In this document: positions 7,006-16,088 of the stretch, piece after piece | Numbering within the stretch: position 1 is the first letter of the stretch | How the letters are laid out: the number at the start of each line of letters is the position of its first letter | Source of the DNA: Vibrio sp. PID17_43 | Lineage (GTDB): Bacteria > Pseudomonadota > Gammaproteobacteria > Enterobacterales > Vibrionaceae | Assembly: GCF_002608565.1 (NCBI RefSeq) | Contig: NZ_LIXM01000016.1 | Span: 1-64,000 of the forward strand | Direction of reading: 5' to 3' | Length of the DNA stretch: 64,000 nucleotides | Made by a program: the position numbers and the translations under genes | Notes under the pieces: generated by a model | Database searches by the model: none | What the model saw: the letters and a program-made list of their open reading frames with translations, nothing else | What the model was told of the DNA's origin: nothing

Positions 7006-7197
7006 TCCCCCAATTTCCTCGTCGGCGTCGTCGTAGAAATCCGTCGGCAACGTCAGCAGAAATCTTGCAGGGTATAGGGTTATGCAATTTGGCAGGGTGA
7101 TTCGGGGCAGCGTTGCTATGTTGATTCCACGGCGTATGGGTTCGGGACTTCGCTCATAATCGATTGGTCCCCAGTTCAAGTCTGGGAGGGGCCACCA
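7004..7197 (+). repeat. Right 194-bp terminal inverted repeat (IR-B) of the element
   Basis: Reverse complement of 65-258 with no mismatch seen by eye. The outer end (7153-7197) is again the 3' half of tRNA-Met ending in CCA, now on the plus strand. Beyond CCA the flanks differ immediately (TATAC here; AATTCC on the other side). The two ends therefore face away from each other, unlike the direct repeats that site-specific integration normally leaves. Confidence 0.9.
7153..7197 (+). pseudogene. tRNA-Met 3' half (second copy)
   Basis: Same fragment as 65-109: anticodon loop CTCATAA, T-arm, acceptor strand and CCA, with no 5' half. A strong terminator follows at 7205-7240. As on the left, this is the displaced-end type of junction rather than a rebuilt tRNA. 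Confidence 0.8.
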
Positions 7198-7204
7198 TAT
7201 ACAG

Positions 7205-7240
7205 AAAGGCCTGAGAGCATTAATTTGTTCTCAGGCCTTT
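7205..7240 (+). terminator. Terminator after right tRNA-Met 3' end
   Basis: A 12-bp perfect stem AAAGGCCTGAGA (7205-7216) with 7229-7240, 12-nt loop, T-rich tail. The same GGCCTGAGAG stem recurs in weaker form at 7904-7937. Confidence 0.8.
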
Positions 7241-7485
7241 TGCTTTTCAACCACAGTGCTACACATGTGCTACTTTTTTCAGATTTTGAGTGTTCCGAGC
7301 TGCCACTTTACATCCAAGGCTTCATTAAGTCTGGCAGTTTGCCTCAATCATAATGTCCAAAAATGATTCGATGTAGACAAACAACCTAAACTTAAGCCAC
7401 TGTGGTTAACCCATAGAAAGTTAAGTTTGAGCAATATTTGTCTTAGTAGCTAAACTCCAAGTACAAAGCATTGATGGAAAACAGC

Positions 7486-7788
7486 ATGGCGACTCTACGA
7501 CCATATAAATGCTCCACTTGCGACCTTAAAGCAACCGTTGCTGGTGGAGAAAGTGCCATGATGAGTGGCCCTACCCAGACATTCTATTGCTCAACCTGTG
7601 AGACATTATTTGATCAAGTAGTCTCGCATCTTCCCTTGCGCGACGAATTAGAAACACTTGGTGAATGTCCAGAGTGTCGAACCACAAACATCCTCAAATG
7701 GACGTACGGTGAACCTTGTCCTCGATGCGGAGGCAATATAGAAATTGATAGCGACGATGGGATCACTTGCTATGTTAATGCTGATTGA
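7486..7788 (+). CDS. Zinc-ribbon protein with four CxxC pairs (100 aa)
   Basis: The start is ATG at 7486, with GGAAAA upstream; 7474 is an alternative. Cysteines come as CSTC (9-12), CSTC near 35-38, CPEC near 62-65 and CPRC near 79-82, giving two zinc-binding ribbons. The second is of the rubredoxin/RNA-polymerase-ribbon shape, and the protein ends with an acidic patch. It sits between two tRNA-Met 3' remnants, so it is probably cargo of an older integration. It is a standalone gene with no neighbour in an operon, and I cannot name a function. Confidence 0.6.
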   Translation: MATLRPYKCSTCDLKATVAGGESAMMSGPTQTFYCSTCETLFDQVVSHLPLRDELETLGECPECRTTNILKWTYGEPCPRCGGNIEIDSDDGITCYVNAD

Positions 7789-7864
7789 TTGAGTGACTTT
7801 TTATTTATGTAACACCGATAGTAACAAACAACAAAAACCGCAAAGAATAAAAACAAAGCCTTAA

Positions 7865-7894
7865 GCCCCAAATTCAAATCTGGGAGGGCCACCA
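7865..7894 (+). pseudogene. Third, degenerate tRNA-Met 3' end
   Basis: TTCAAATCTGGGAGG-GCCACCA matches the T-arm and acceptor end of the two element-tip copies with several substitutions and one deleted G. A hairpin related to the one at 7205-7240 follows it. It marks an older insertion scar or tRNA duplication. Confidence 0.65.
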
Positions 7895-7903
7895 TATTCC
7901 ATA

Positions 7904-7937
7904 AGGCCTGAGAGCGTTTTCGCTGTCAGGCTTTTTT
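7904..7937 (+). terminator. Terminator after degenerate tRNA 3' end
   Basis: GCCTGAGAGCG (7906-7916) pairs imperfectly with CGCTGTCAGGC (7921-7931) around a TTTT loop and is followed by T6. It appears homologous to the terminator at 7205-7240. Confidence 0.7.
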
Positions 7938-8115
7938 CGTTTTTAGCCCTCTGGACTACCGTGGAACTACCTTAGCGCTTTAACTCATTGTTCTAGCATA
8001 TGCTTTTAAAGTGTAGCAGACGAGCCCGAGATCAGTGGCCAAATGACGTCCTGCCATGCCACCACCGATGATGAAGTTCAGTTGGATCGCAGCGTCCATT
8101 TTGCCCACAGTTTGT

Positions 8116-8574
8116 TTATTTAGCCGATTCAGCTGTCAGGTGCCCATAGACCTTCCCGAGGACTGCCCCGTAAACCAGGTGAAGCATCAGCGTGGCCATG
8201 GCCGGCATAAAGCCCTCGTGGTATCCCATTGCAAAAAATCCGTGTCCTACATAAGGCATAAATATTAGCATCATAGCCAACCATGCGAGCACACCGAATA
8301 TTAAACCACGGATTAGATGGCCGCCTGGAAAATGTGGTGATAACAAGGCGTAAGCTATGCCCCATATCAAGGTTCCTAATACAAAGTGCATCAACCAGCC
8401 AATTAATACATTAGGAGTAGAATTAGTAGCATTGGCATAAAGTAATGCCAAGTCCATAACAGGGTTGACGTCGAGCATGATCCCCATCATCTGCTTAACG
8501 AGCATCATAGCTGATAGGGCAACTGTTGCCCAAAAGCCGGCGACTATCGCTTGAGATAACCTAACTTTTACCAT
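8116..8574 (-). CDS. Small polytopic membrane protein (152 aa), DUF6789-like
   Basis: The ATG at 8574 is chosen because AAGGGGG lies 5 nt upstream; an open frame extends further but has no such site. Four hydrophobic segments are visible (about 7-28, 55-75, 85-108, 118-142), rich in Met, Gly and His, including PYVGHGFFAMGYHEG in the loop between the last two. The overall look fits the DUF6789 family of small membrane proteins of unknown function (family name from memory). It lies among transposon debris and is probably horizontally acquired. Confidence 0.6.
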   Translation of the reverse strand: MVKVRLSQAIVAGFWATVALSAMMLVKQMMGIMLDVNPVMDLALLYANATNSTPNVLIGWLMHFVLGTLIWGIAYALLSPHFPGGHLIRGLIFGVLAWLAMMLIFMPYVGHGFFAMGYHEGFMPAMATLMLHLVYGAVLGKVYGHLTAESAK

Positions 8575-8767
8575 GCTAACCCCCTTGATAAAGAACCATA
8601 CTCGTTCATTTATATTAAAGGTAGATAAGCTTGTATTGATGTGCAACCATTTAAAACGAGAGCCCGAATTCAGATAATAAGTGCACCACTCATGGTTAAA
8701 CGGTGAGAAGAGATCAACTGCCTGTCGGTGGTACTCTATCGTCGTCAAACAAATAGAAGTAATTACC

Positions 8768-8842
8768 ATGAGTTACAAACAGTTGATCGAAGGACAAAGA
8801 TACCAGATCGAAGCCTACTTACGAGACAGGGTGAGGGCGTGA
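8768..8842 (+). pseudogene. IS30-family transposase N-terminal stub
   Basis: The 24-aa frame starts MSYKQLIEGQRYQIEAYL, the characteristic first residues of IS30-family transposases (which continue with a helix-turn-helix). It stops after 24 residues, where IS30 proteins run past 300. The preceding 100 bp probably include the IS left end. Only the remnant is left, abutting the ISAs1 remnant. Confidence 0.7.
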
Positions 8843-8846
8843 ATGC

Positions 8847-9365
8847 TCAATTTTCAATCTGATGTGCTTGCAGCCCCGCAACCAATACCTTTTCAAGGTA
8901 AGTGGTATTCATTGCCGCGATATTCTGCTTACGCCGGATGGTGGCTTTCTTGTCCTTTTCCTGCCGCAGCATATTCAAAGCCATGTGCCGAATGGTGGCT
9001 AAGCCCTCAGCTGCGTTCTCACGGTAGATCTGACAGTCGTCTTCGTGGAACGAGGTATCAAGAACCCAGTGCAGATTGTGTTCCAAGATGTAGCAATGGG
9101 CGTAAATCTCATGAGCCTCATCCATAACCTGATCAAGGAAGACATCGTTGTTGGGGATATCATGGGTAATGGCAAAGGTAATCGCCCGATCGTATGCCAA
9201 TGTCTGCCCGACCGAGTTCGGATGGTCTAACTCGCTCATCGGTTGCCCCTTCTCAAAGACATTGTACATCGTGTGAAAGAGCGGGAAGTCATACGCCCCC
9301 AACGTCGTGCCATTGAGGTAATGCGCCAGGAACAGCTCGTATTCCTCTACGAGCAGCCAAAATTG
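8847..9365 (-). pseudogene. Chimeric remnant: alpha-amylase fragment fused to ISAs1 transposase C-terminus
   Basis: One open frame (9365 to 8847) joins two unrelated fragments. The first part (9365 to about 9108) reads LLVEEYELFLAHYLNG and later FAITHDIPNNDVFLDQ, typical of an internal alpha-amylase (GH13) segment. The second part (about 9107 to 8847) contains HNLHWVLDTSFHEDDC and LRQEKDK, the conserved C-terminal block of ISAs1/H-repeat transposases. An insertion sequence evidently landed in an amylase gene, and both were then deleted on opposite sides. Neither part can be functional. A TTG at 9302 could start a 151-aa product, but there is no evidence it is expressed. Confidence 0.8.
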
Positions 9366-10189
9366 TCACGAGCCATTCTCAGAATTGTGGAAGTAAATCA
9401 GGTCTAAACTGATAGCAAGGAACTCATTGCTAATGGGGATTATTGGATCAAATCGATACCCGGTAGCCCGAAATAAAAGCTCAAGCCCTAAGTACCTGCT
9501 AGCTCCCTAATTGGCGGTCTAGTCTCATTAAGCCACTGCAAGTACTAGAGTGACAGAAAGCCGGACCACAGAAAAACTCACCGCCTGAACCAACAAAAAT
9601 ATAACCAACATCCGTTCCCTTAGGTTCAAGTTATTAATATATAGATAATTTAGATTCCTAAATGATGCTAACTAACTGACCATAGAGCCATGAGATTCAG
9701 CGAGTAACACAGGGACAGAACGGAATGCTCAAGGATGATGACAATTACCATATCAGGGTAATTGGTCATTAGAATGCTGTTTTCCCCTGAACGGTCAGCT
9801 TCATTAGCTTTGGGATCATGGGTGGTCAGTTTTATAACCAGACTTGGTCATTGGTCTAAGTCTTTAAGTGAACTTAGCTGTTGAGAACATAGGCTTATGA
9901 TTTTGTTACCTTATTTAGAATAAAGTAAGATGAGTTCGAGAAAAATTAGAGGGGGTTATGATGTACCACTTTCTCCACCTACTCAAAAAATAGCGCGAGT
10001 CAGATAAGGAATCTCTCCTAAGCATCATTTGTTCATTCATCACAAGGCCTAATTTTTTGACACCCACATCATCAATTTTTGCCACAATTAACACTGAGAT
10101 AATCATCGAGAAGCGATGATTGGCCACGATTGCGTTTGATATGTCGTTTTGGGGAATACTGGCGGCATCAGTAATAAGAAGGAGCGTTT
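9366..10189. other. Gene-poor region between IS remnants and pnuC
   Basis: About 820 bp without a convincing gene on either strand. The left part is decayed island DNA and the right part contains the upstream region of pnuC. A 70-codon minus-strand frame (9915-10127) has no ribosome site or recognisable domain. I see no repeat or RNA structure here that I can name. Confidence 0.5.
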
Positions 10190-11008
10190 ATGGTTGCTGG
10201 TCGTGTACGGTTTTGGACCGATTTAACCTTATTTCAAAAATGGTTTGTGATCATTTTTGCTCTTGGTAGTCTCTTTTCGTTTTTCAGTCCACTTTTCATC
10301 GGCGGCACGGTCAAGGAACTATTTTCATTCACAGCCATCATTGGTTTAGTTTGTGCCTTATCGGGGGTACTTACCTCGATATATCAAGCGCGAGGTGAGG
10401 TGATCGTCTATACGTTTATACTTATAAATACCATTACTTATGCGTGGATAGCGTACACCAGTGATCTGTACGGGCAAGTTATCCAAAACCTTTTCTTACT
10501 GCTACCGATACAAATATATGGATTATTCGCGTGGAAAAAAAGCATGGCGAAGAGCAAAAATAACCAGATAGAGATTAAGGTATTTTCTGCCAAAGATTGG
10601 CTGTTCACTCTTATCAGCATCTTGGTATTTTGGGGGGGGTACTATGTATTTCTCAATTACTTACCGCAAATCATTCAGGCTATTTTTGGTGGCAAATTGA
10701 TAGCGCCCGATCCAAGTATTGGTATGGATTCATTGACAACTGTGTTGACGGTTACGGCGATGTTTTTGACATCCAAACGGTATGTTGAGCAATGGTGGTT
10801 TTGGATATTGTGCAACATTGGCGTTGTGCTATTTATTGAGGAGTTATTTAATTCCGACTTGACACCTGCCTCACTGGTTGGCGATCTCTCTGGAGCGATC
10901 AATTGGCTTCAGTATGGAATTGGCGCAGTCTATGGGTTTTATTTGTGGAAAAAAATGTACCGTGAAAGAAATAATACGCCGACAGAGGTGAAGTCCATTC
11001 AGGGATAG
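10190..11008 (+). CDS. pnuC: PnuC-family nicotinamide riboside transporter
   Basis: A 272-aa inner-membrane protein with about seven hydrophobic segments. The C-terminal half carries the family hallmarks: DSLTTVLTVTAMFLTSKRY (180s-200s) followed by EQWWFWILCNIGVVLF, which corresponds to the conserved W..N substrate-binding helix. PnuC imports nicotinamide riboside by facilitated diffusion for NAD synthesis. An extended N-terminus of about 45 residues precedes the conserved core. The start has AAGGAG 7 nt upstream. It stands alone as the first intact gene after the decayed region. Confidence 0.8.
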   Translation: MVAGRVRFWTDLTLFQKWFVIIFALGSLFSFFSPLFIGGTVKELFSFTAIIGLVCALSGVLTSIYQARGEVIVYTFILINTITYAWIAYTSDLYGQVIQNLFLLLPIQIYGLFAWKKSMAKSKNNQIEIKVFSAKDWLFTLISILVFWGGYYVFLNYLPQIIQAIFGGKLIAPDPSIGMDSLTTVLTVTAMFLTSKRYVEQWWFWILCNIGVVLFIEELFNSDLTPASLVGDLSGAINWLQYGIGAVYGFYLWKKMYRERNNTPTEVKSIQG

Positions 11009-11390
11009 AAATGGGCTGAGGTTTCCGCCCGCTCCCCCTGATGAACCAGTCTCTCTTGGGACGTGAACAACGGTAAGTGTGATGCAAGGTTGGGAAAAGA
11101 GAGCGACAGTATGGACTACTGGCGTTTTCTTTGAAAAGTTAATCTTAGAAGATGTTTAAAAACTTACATTTTTCAACACGAGCATCACGCCTATCACCTG
11201 TGCTGATCGGGCGTGTAACACATTAATTAGAAACGAGAATTGCTAATCTTAAAAATTCTCTGATGTCATGTTTGTAAGTCACTCTACTCATCCGTAAATT
11301 AGTAAATGAGCTCAACTTACGCCAAAAAGAAAGATAGCCAATACGAAAAATACGAATTCATCCTCAGTGCATAAGTGCTAACTTACCTGC
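11009..11390. other. Intergenic region between convergent pnuC and efflux operon
   Basis: About 380 bp, AT-rich in the right half. No gene or clear terminator is seen; both flanking genes read into it. Confidence 0.4.
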
Positions 11391-12914
11391 TCAAGATGTC
11401 ACTTTTCTGGTCTTGAACAAGGTTAAAAGTGGGATGATCACAATATACACGACCAAAATGAAACCAAATGTATAAATAAACGCCAGTAATGTCGATTGTT
11501 GGTGCAATAGAGATTGTATATTGATTAAGAAGTTGGGATCAGTTACCGCCTCCCCTTGCGCTTCTGCCAATTGCTGAACGACAGGATTTGTCCTTGTGAT
11601 CCCTTCACCAAGAGCGTGCCACTCTCGTTGCTGTGTTTGGCTAAAGTAAGTATTGACGATGGAGATACCAAACGAGCTCCCTATCGTTCGGCAGAGGTTG
11701 AACACCACAGCCCCGCCCACACTATCCTTAGGCGACAGAGTCGCATAAGCAAGTTGGCTTAGTGGCGCGAATACCAAGCCCATCCCTGCACCTTGAATGA
11801 TACTCGGCAATAATACCCAGTAAAGATCAATCCCCATAGAATACTGAGTGAGCAAATAGACACTAATAATGTTTAAAACTAGCCCAATGAATATCAGTAA
11901 ACGCGCGTCCAATGTATCCATAAATCGAGCAATGGCGATCAAAACAATCGCTGATGTGATGCCACTCGGAGCCATCACAAATCCAGTCATCTCTGTTGGA
12001 TAGTTGAGTAACTCTTGCAACATCATCGGCTTTAACTGCGTAATACCAAACATCCCCATCGAAAACGCCGCCATAATCAGGCAAGACAGCGCTAAGTTAC
12101 GATCTTTTAGCAACCACATTGGGGCAATTTCCCCCTTGGTGATAAAAGATCGTGCAACGAAATAAATGATGGCGATAGCGCTGATTATCGAAGCAAAAAG
12201 AATCATATTTGAGGCAAACCAATTCTCTTGATTCCCCCGGTCTAACACCATTTGCAGCAGCCCAATGCCAAGTGCCATTGAAAACACCATTGGCCAATCG
12301 ATACTAGTCTGCCCACGCCCGTCCAATTTAACAAAAAAGAATAGCAAAGCGACGCAAATCATTCCGATGGGGACATTGACATAAAATATCCAACGCCAAT
12401 CCATGTGTTGTGTTATCACGCCGCCCAGTGCAGGGCCTAAAATTGGTCCGAGTAAAATGCCCACACTAAACAACGCCATGGCTTTACCGCGTTGGCTTTC
12501 TGGATAAATTTGAATCATTGTCGACTGGGACAGTGGGATAACAGAAGCACCAAATGCGCCTTGCATAATTCTGAATGTCACCATCTCGGCCATAGAATCC
12601 GATTGACCACAAAGCGCCGATGCCACGATGAAACCAATCACAGAAATTAGAAGGAGCTTACGAACGCCAAATTTTAATGACAGAAAACTCGCTAACGGGA
12701 TAAAGATGGCTTCAGCCATTGAGTAAGAGGTGAGTACCCATGTGACTTCATCTGATGTCGCACTCAATGCCCCCATCATATTGGGTAATGCAACATTCGC
12801 AATCGTCATATCAAGCAGAACCATGATCGCGGATAACATGACAGCTATCGTAACAATCGTTCGCTGTTGTTCAGAGAGTTCAATCGAAGGCGTGGTGTTT
12901 TTCGTCGCTTCCAT
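11391..12914 (-). CDS. EmrB-like multidrug efflux MFS transporter (DHA2, 14 TM)
   Basis: A 507-aa protein with the MFS drug/proton antiporter pattern: LLDMTIANVALP in helix 1 (motif D1), a short motif A-like loop (SLKFGVRKLLL, 80s-90s), and motif C GPILGPALGG in helix 5, diagnostic of exporters. Fourteen hydrophobic segments fit the DHA2 family. It lies 15 nt downstream of an EmrA-like adaptor gene on the same strand, the usual EmrAB order, so the pair probably expels hydrophobic drugs or bile-type compounds with a TolC-like outer-membrane partner. AAGGA precedes the ATG. Substrate not predictable. Confidence 0.85.
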   Translation of the reverse strand: MEATKNTTPSIELSEQQRTIVTIAVMLSAIMVLLDMTIANVALPNMMGALSATSDEVTWVLTSYSMAEAIFIPLASFLSLKFGVRKLLLISVIGFIVASALCGQSDSMAEMVTFRIMQGAFGASVIPLSQSTMIQIYPESQRGKAMALFSVGILLGPILGPALGGVITQHMDWRWIFYVNVPIGMICVALLFFFVKLDGRGQTSIDWPMVFSMALGIGLLQMVLDRGNQENWFASNMILFASIISAIAIIYFVARSFITKGEIAPMWLLKDRNLALSCLIMAAFSMGMFGITQLKPMMLQELLNYPTEMTGFVMAPSGITSAIVLIAIARFMDTLDARLLIFIGLVLNIISVYLLTQYSMGIDLYWVLLPSIIQGAGMGLVFAPLSQLAYATLSPKDSVGGAVVFNLCRTIGSSFGISIVNTYFSQTQQREWHALGEGITRTNPVVQQLAEAQGEAVTDPNFLINIQSLLHQQSTLLAFIYTFGFILVVYIVIIPLLTLFKTRKVTS

Positions 12915-12929
12915 TACGCATCCTTAGCG

Positions 12930-13952
12930 CTACGGTTTAGGGGGCTTGGATACGGTATTAATCGTTACTTCGGCACTCGCGCCAACTCGCAAAGGCTTAT
13001 TAGGATGTGGATTTTGCTTTTCCAAGTGAATCAAAAGCGGGAATCTCTGTGGCACTTTTACCCAATTACCCGTTGCGTTTTCCGGAGGAAGAAGAGAGAA
13101 AGAAGATCCACTCGCTGGAGATATCGCTTTTACTGTCCCAGAAAACTCAACATCAGGATAAAGATCCAAAACAATCTGTGCTGGCATACCAACCTGTATG
13201 CGATTTAAGTGCGTTTCCTTATAGTTTGCTTCTACCCAAAATGTATTATTCACGACCAACGGCATCAAGGCTTGCCCTGCTGCAATAATACTTCCAGGAT
13301 GGATACTGACCTTTCCGAGGTGACCATCGAAAGGGGCAAAGATATTGGTATAGGAAAGAGAGAGTGTTGCCTGGCTTAACGCCGCCGCCGCTTTTTTCAC
13401 CTCAGGAGCGGCGGTTCCTTTTGCTCCTTGAGATTTTACTAGCTCAGCCATATTCGCTCGAGCCGCCGCCACATTTTGCTCTGCCGAGGATAGTTTCGCT
13501 CTTTCATCATCTAGCTGCTGTGCTGGCAGCAGTTGTTTTCCGACCAAATCTTTCACCCGATGGTAGCTTGATTGAGCATCAGCGAGCTGAGCCACAGCGC
13601 TACGTACATTTGCACTCGCTGCCAATATGGCATCGTTTTTTGCTTCATTACTTTGAATCGCCATTTGATAAGCGGCCTGGGCTTCATCCAACCTTGCTTG
13701 AAAGAGCATCGGGTCGACTTGCACAAGCAGCATACCTTTGGTGACATACTGATAGTCCTCTACGTTCGTTCGGAGCACTTTTCCTGATATTTGTGGCGAG
13801 ATATAAACGATATTGGCATGAACATAGGCATCATTGGTTGATGGGTATTGATCTTGATGCAAGATATACCAGTAACCGCCCCCAGCAAGCACAGCGACAA
13901 GCGTGCAAACCAACAAGATATTTCGAAGAACTTTCGACTGACCTTCTTTCAC
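12930..13952 (-). CDS. EmrA/HlyD-family membrane fusion protein
   Basis: A 340-aa periplasmic adaptor. One transmembrane helix (about 10-30) is followed by STNDAYVHANIVYISPQISG, the lipoyl-domain entry typical of EmrA. An alanine-rich coiled-coil hairpin (about 85-185) and a beta-barrel segment (FAPFDGHLGKV near 212; VNNTFWVEANYKE near 240) come after it. It starts at GTG with AGGTGA upstream. It is first gene of a two-gene operon with the EmrB-like exporter. No TetR or MarR regulator lies next to it in this window. Confidence 0.85.
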   Translation of the reverse strand: MKEGQSKVLRNILLVCTLVAVLAGGGYWYILHQDQYPSTNDAYVHANIVYISPQISGKVLRTNVEDYQYVTKGMLLVQVDPMLFQARLDEAQAAYQMAIQSNEAKNDAILAASANVRSAVAQLADAQSSYHRVKDLVGKQLLPAQQLDDERAKLSSAEQNVAAARANMAELVKSQGAKGTAAPEVKKAAAALSQATLSLSYTNIFAPFDGHLGKVSIHPGSIIAAGQALMPLVVNNTFWVEANYKETHLNRIQVGMPAQIVLDLYPDVEFSGTVKAISPASGSSFSLLPPENATGNWVKVPQRFPLLIHLEKQNPHPNKPLRVGASAEVTINTVSKPPKP

Positions 13953-14255
13953 CGTAAATTCACCTAATTGTCTATGACAAAGTCCATTAGCAGCTAGCAG
14001 CTGACAATTTCAATTTCAATTATTAAGGATAGAAGGTTAAATACAGATAACAAACACGTTCAACCAATACATGTAATTAAGTGAAGAGACTCTTGTCGGT
14101 AGCATGGAAAGGTGGCAGAGAATAATGTCCGGCCATCATAGCGTCTAAAAGAAAAAGGCAGCGCCAACGTCTGCCTTTATTGCTTGACTCAAGTGGGGGG
14201 ATTGAGTCAACCGATATGCTGCCGTCCCAGTTCGGATTTGGCTTGTCAGGCAGAT
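13953..14255. other. Region between glmS and the efflux operon
   Basis: About 300 bp holding the efflux operon's promoter region and the glmS terminator. No gene is seen. Confidence 0.5.
14154..14178 (-). terminator. glmS terminator
   Basis: An 8-bp stem AAAGGCAG (14154-14161) with CTGCCTTT (14171-14178), and a T-rich continuation on the minus strand, 77 nt past the glmS stop. Confidence 0.75.
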
Positions 14256-16088
14256 TTATTCCACCGTTACCGCTTTCGCTAGGTTACGAGGTTGGTCTAC
14301 GTCGGTACCTTTGATCAGCGCGACATAGTAAGACAGTAACTGCATTGGAATGGTGTAGTAAATCGCAGCTGTGATTTCGCTAACGTGAGGCATGGTAATG
14401 ATCTTCATGGTTTCATCACCTTCAAAACCTGCGTCAGCATCAGCAAATACGTACAGTAAACCACCACGAGCGCGAACTTCTTCCACGTTCGATTTTAGCT
14501 TCTCCAACAGATCATTGCTTGGTGCAACCACAATAACTGGCATATCTGCATCAATCAGTGCGAGAGGGCCGTGTTTTAGCTCTCCTGCGGCGTAGGCTTC
14601 TGCGTGGATGTAAGAAATCTCTTTCAGTTTTAGAGATGCTTCCATCGCGATTGGGTAGAACTCACCACGACCGAGAAACAATGTATGGTGCTTGTCCGCA
14701 AAATCCGTCGCTAGTTCTTCAATTTCTTTCTCGAAAGATAGCGCCGCATTGATTTGCTTCGGTAGTGCATGTAATGCTTCGACGATCTCTTTTTCTTTCT
14801 CCTTACTGATGCGGTTATGTTGCTTACCAAGTGCCGTTACTAGCATCAGCAATGCAGTAAGCTGAGTTGTAAAGGCTTTGGTTGAAGCCACACCGATTTC
14901 TACCCCGGCACGGGTCATGAAGGCGAAGTCCGATTCACGCACCAAAGAAGACCCTGCCACGTTACAGATAGTCATTGCCGCCAGGTAGCCTTTCTCTTTC
15001 GCTAGGCGAAGTGCTGCCAGTGTATCGGCTGTTTCACCAGATTGAGAAAGCGTGATCAATAGGCTATTTGGGCGCGTCACAAACTTTCGGTAACGGAATT
15101 CAGAGGCAATTTCTACGTCACAGCTAACACCTGCAATATCTTCAAACCAGTAACGTGCTGTCATACCAGCGTTGTAAGATGTACCACATGCAACGATCTG
15201 TACGTGCTCTACTTTACTCAGGATTTCTGCCGCATTCACGCCAATCGCTTCTGTCACGACTGAATCTGCTGTGATACGCCCTTCCATCGTGTTGATTAAT
15301 GCCGTTGGTTGTTCGTAGATCTCTTTTTGCATGAAGTGACGGTATTGGCCTTTGTCACCCGCATCATGCTCTGCATTGGATTCCGTGACCTCACGCTCTA
15401 CACGCTCGCCCGTCGCATCGTAAACCGATACTTCGCGACGAGTAATTTCGGCTACGTCACCTTCTTCTAGGTACATAAAGCGGCGAGTTACGTTCAGTAG
15501 CGCAAGCTGATCGGAAGCGAGGAAGTTTTCGCCAACACCGAAGCCGATTACGATTGGGCTGCCAGAGCGAGCCACGACGATACGGGTAGGATCTTTACGA
15601 TCCAATGCGACCGTACCGTAAGCACCTTCCAGTTGCTTCACCGTTTTTTGCACTGCTTCAAGTAAGGTTTCCGATGTACGAAGCTCCCATTCCACCATAT
15701 GGGCAATCACTTCTGTATCGGTTTGAGATTCAAACACGTAACCACGTGAACGAAGCAGTTCTCGCAACGCTTCATGATTTTCAATGATGCCATTGTGAAC
15801 CACTGTGATATCACCAGACATGTGTGGGTGAGCATTAACTTCGGAAGGCTCTCCGTGGGTTGCCCAACGTGTATGTGCGATGCCTGTGCCACCCATCACT
15901 TCCGCAGCGTCTACGGCATCGGTTAACTCTTGAACTTTACCTAAACGACGGATACGAGTTAGGTTGGTTTCGCTATCGACAATCGCCACACCCGCAGAGT
16001 CATAACCGCGGTATTCCAGACGGCGTAGACCCTCAACCAAAATTTCAGCGACATCTCGTTGTGCCACTGCACCTACGATTCCACACAT
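14256..16088 (-). CDS. glmS: Glutamine-fructose-6-phosphate aminotransferase (isomerizing)
   Basis: GlmS makes glucosamine-6-phosphate from fructose-6-phosphate and glutamine, the first step to UDP-GlcNAc. The start is placed at ATG 16088 so that Cys2 becomes the N-terminal nucleophile after Met removal (MCGIVGAV); an open frame continues 26 codons upstream but would bury that cysteine. The 610-aa length is standard. The glutaminase domain (1-240) shows [10 protein letters not shown] and HNGIIENH. Two SIS domains follow (CGTSYNAG and SQSGETADT around 300-350), and the conserved tail [13 protein letters not shown] ends the protein. A DeoR-type regulator lies 103 nt upstream on the same strand, so co-transcription or local control is likely. 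Confidence 0.97.
   Translation of the reverse strand: MCGIVGAVAQRDVAEILVEGLRRLEYRGYDSAGVAIVDSETNLTRIRRLGKVQELTDAVDAAEVMGGTGIAHTRWATHGEPSEVNAHPHMSGDITVVHNGIIENHEALRELLRSRGYVFESQTDTEVIAHMVEWELRTSETLLEAVQKTVKQLEGAYGTVALDRKDPTRIVVARSGSPIVIGFGVGENFLASDQLALLNVTRRFMYLEEGDVAEITRREVSVYDATGERVEREVTESNAEHDAGDKGQYRHFMQKEIYEQPTALINTMEGRITADSVVTEAIGVNAAEILSKVEHVQIVACGTSYNAGMTARYWFEDIAGVSCDVEIASEFRYRKFVTRPNSLLITLSQSGETADTLAALRLAKEKGYLAAMTICNVAGSSLVRESDFAFMTRAGVEIGVASTKAFTTQLTALLMLVTALGKQHNRISKEKEKEIVEALHALPKQINAALSFEKEIEELATDFADKHHTLFLGRGEFYPIAMEASLKLKEISYIHAEAYAAGELKHGPLALIDADMPVIVVAPSNDLLEKLKSNVEEVRARGGLLYVFADADAGFEGDETMKIITMPHVSEITAAIYYTIPMQLLSYYVALIKGTDVDQPRNLAKAVTVE

Noticed and set aside
65-7197. A tyrosine or serine recombinase in the element
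   Set aside because: I looked for R..HxxR..Y and the N-terminal catalytic serine pattern in the 404-, 251-, 156- and 68-aa proteins and saw none. Profile searches could still reveal a divergent one.
1-7260. CRISPR array or integron attC array
   Set aside because: No regularly spaced direct repeats; the repeats present are one inverted pair and short scattered motifs.
8129-8365. Alternative minus-strand frame inside the DUF6789-like gene
   Set aside because: Overlaps the frame that has the ribosome site and membrane segments; composition is not protein-like.
9915-10127. 70-codon minus-strand frame
   Set aside because: No ribosome site, no recognisable domain, in a decayed region.
13364-13744. 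126-codon plus-strand frame within the EmrA-like gene
   Set aside because: Antisense shadow of a gene with clear family motifs.
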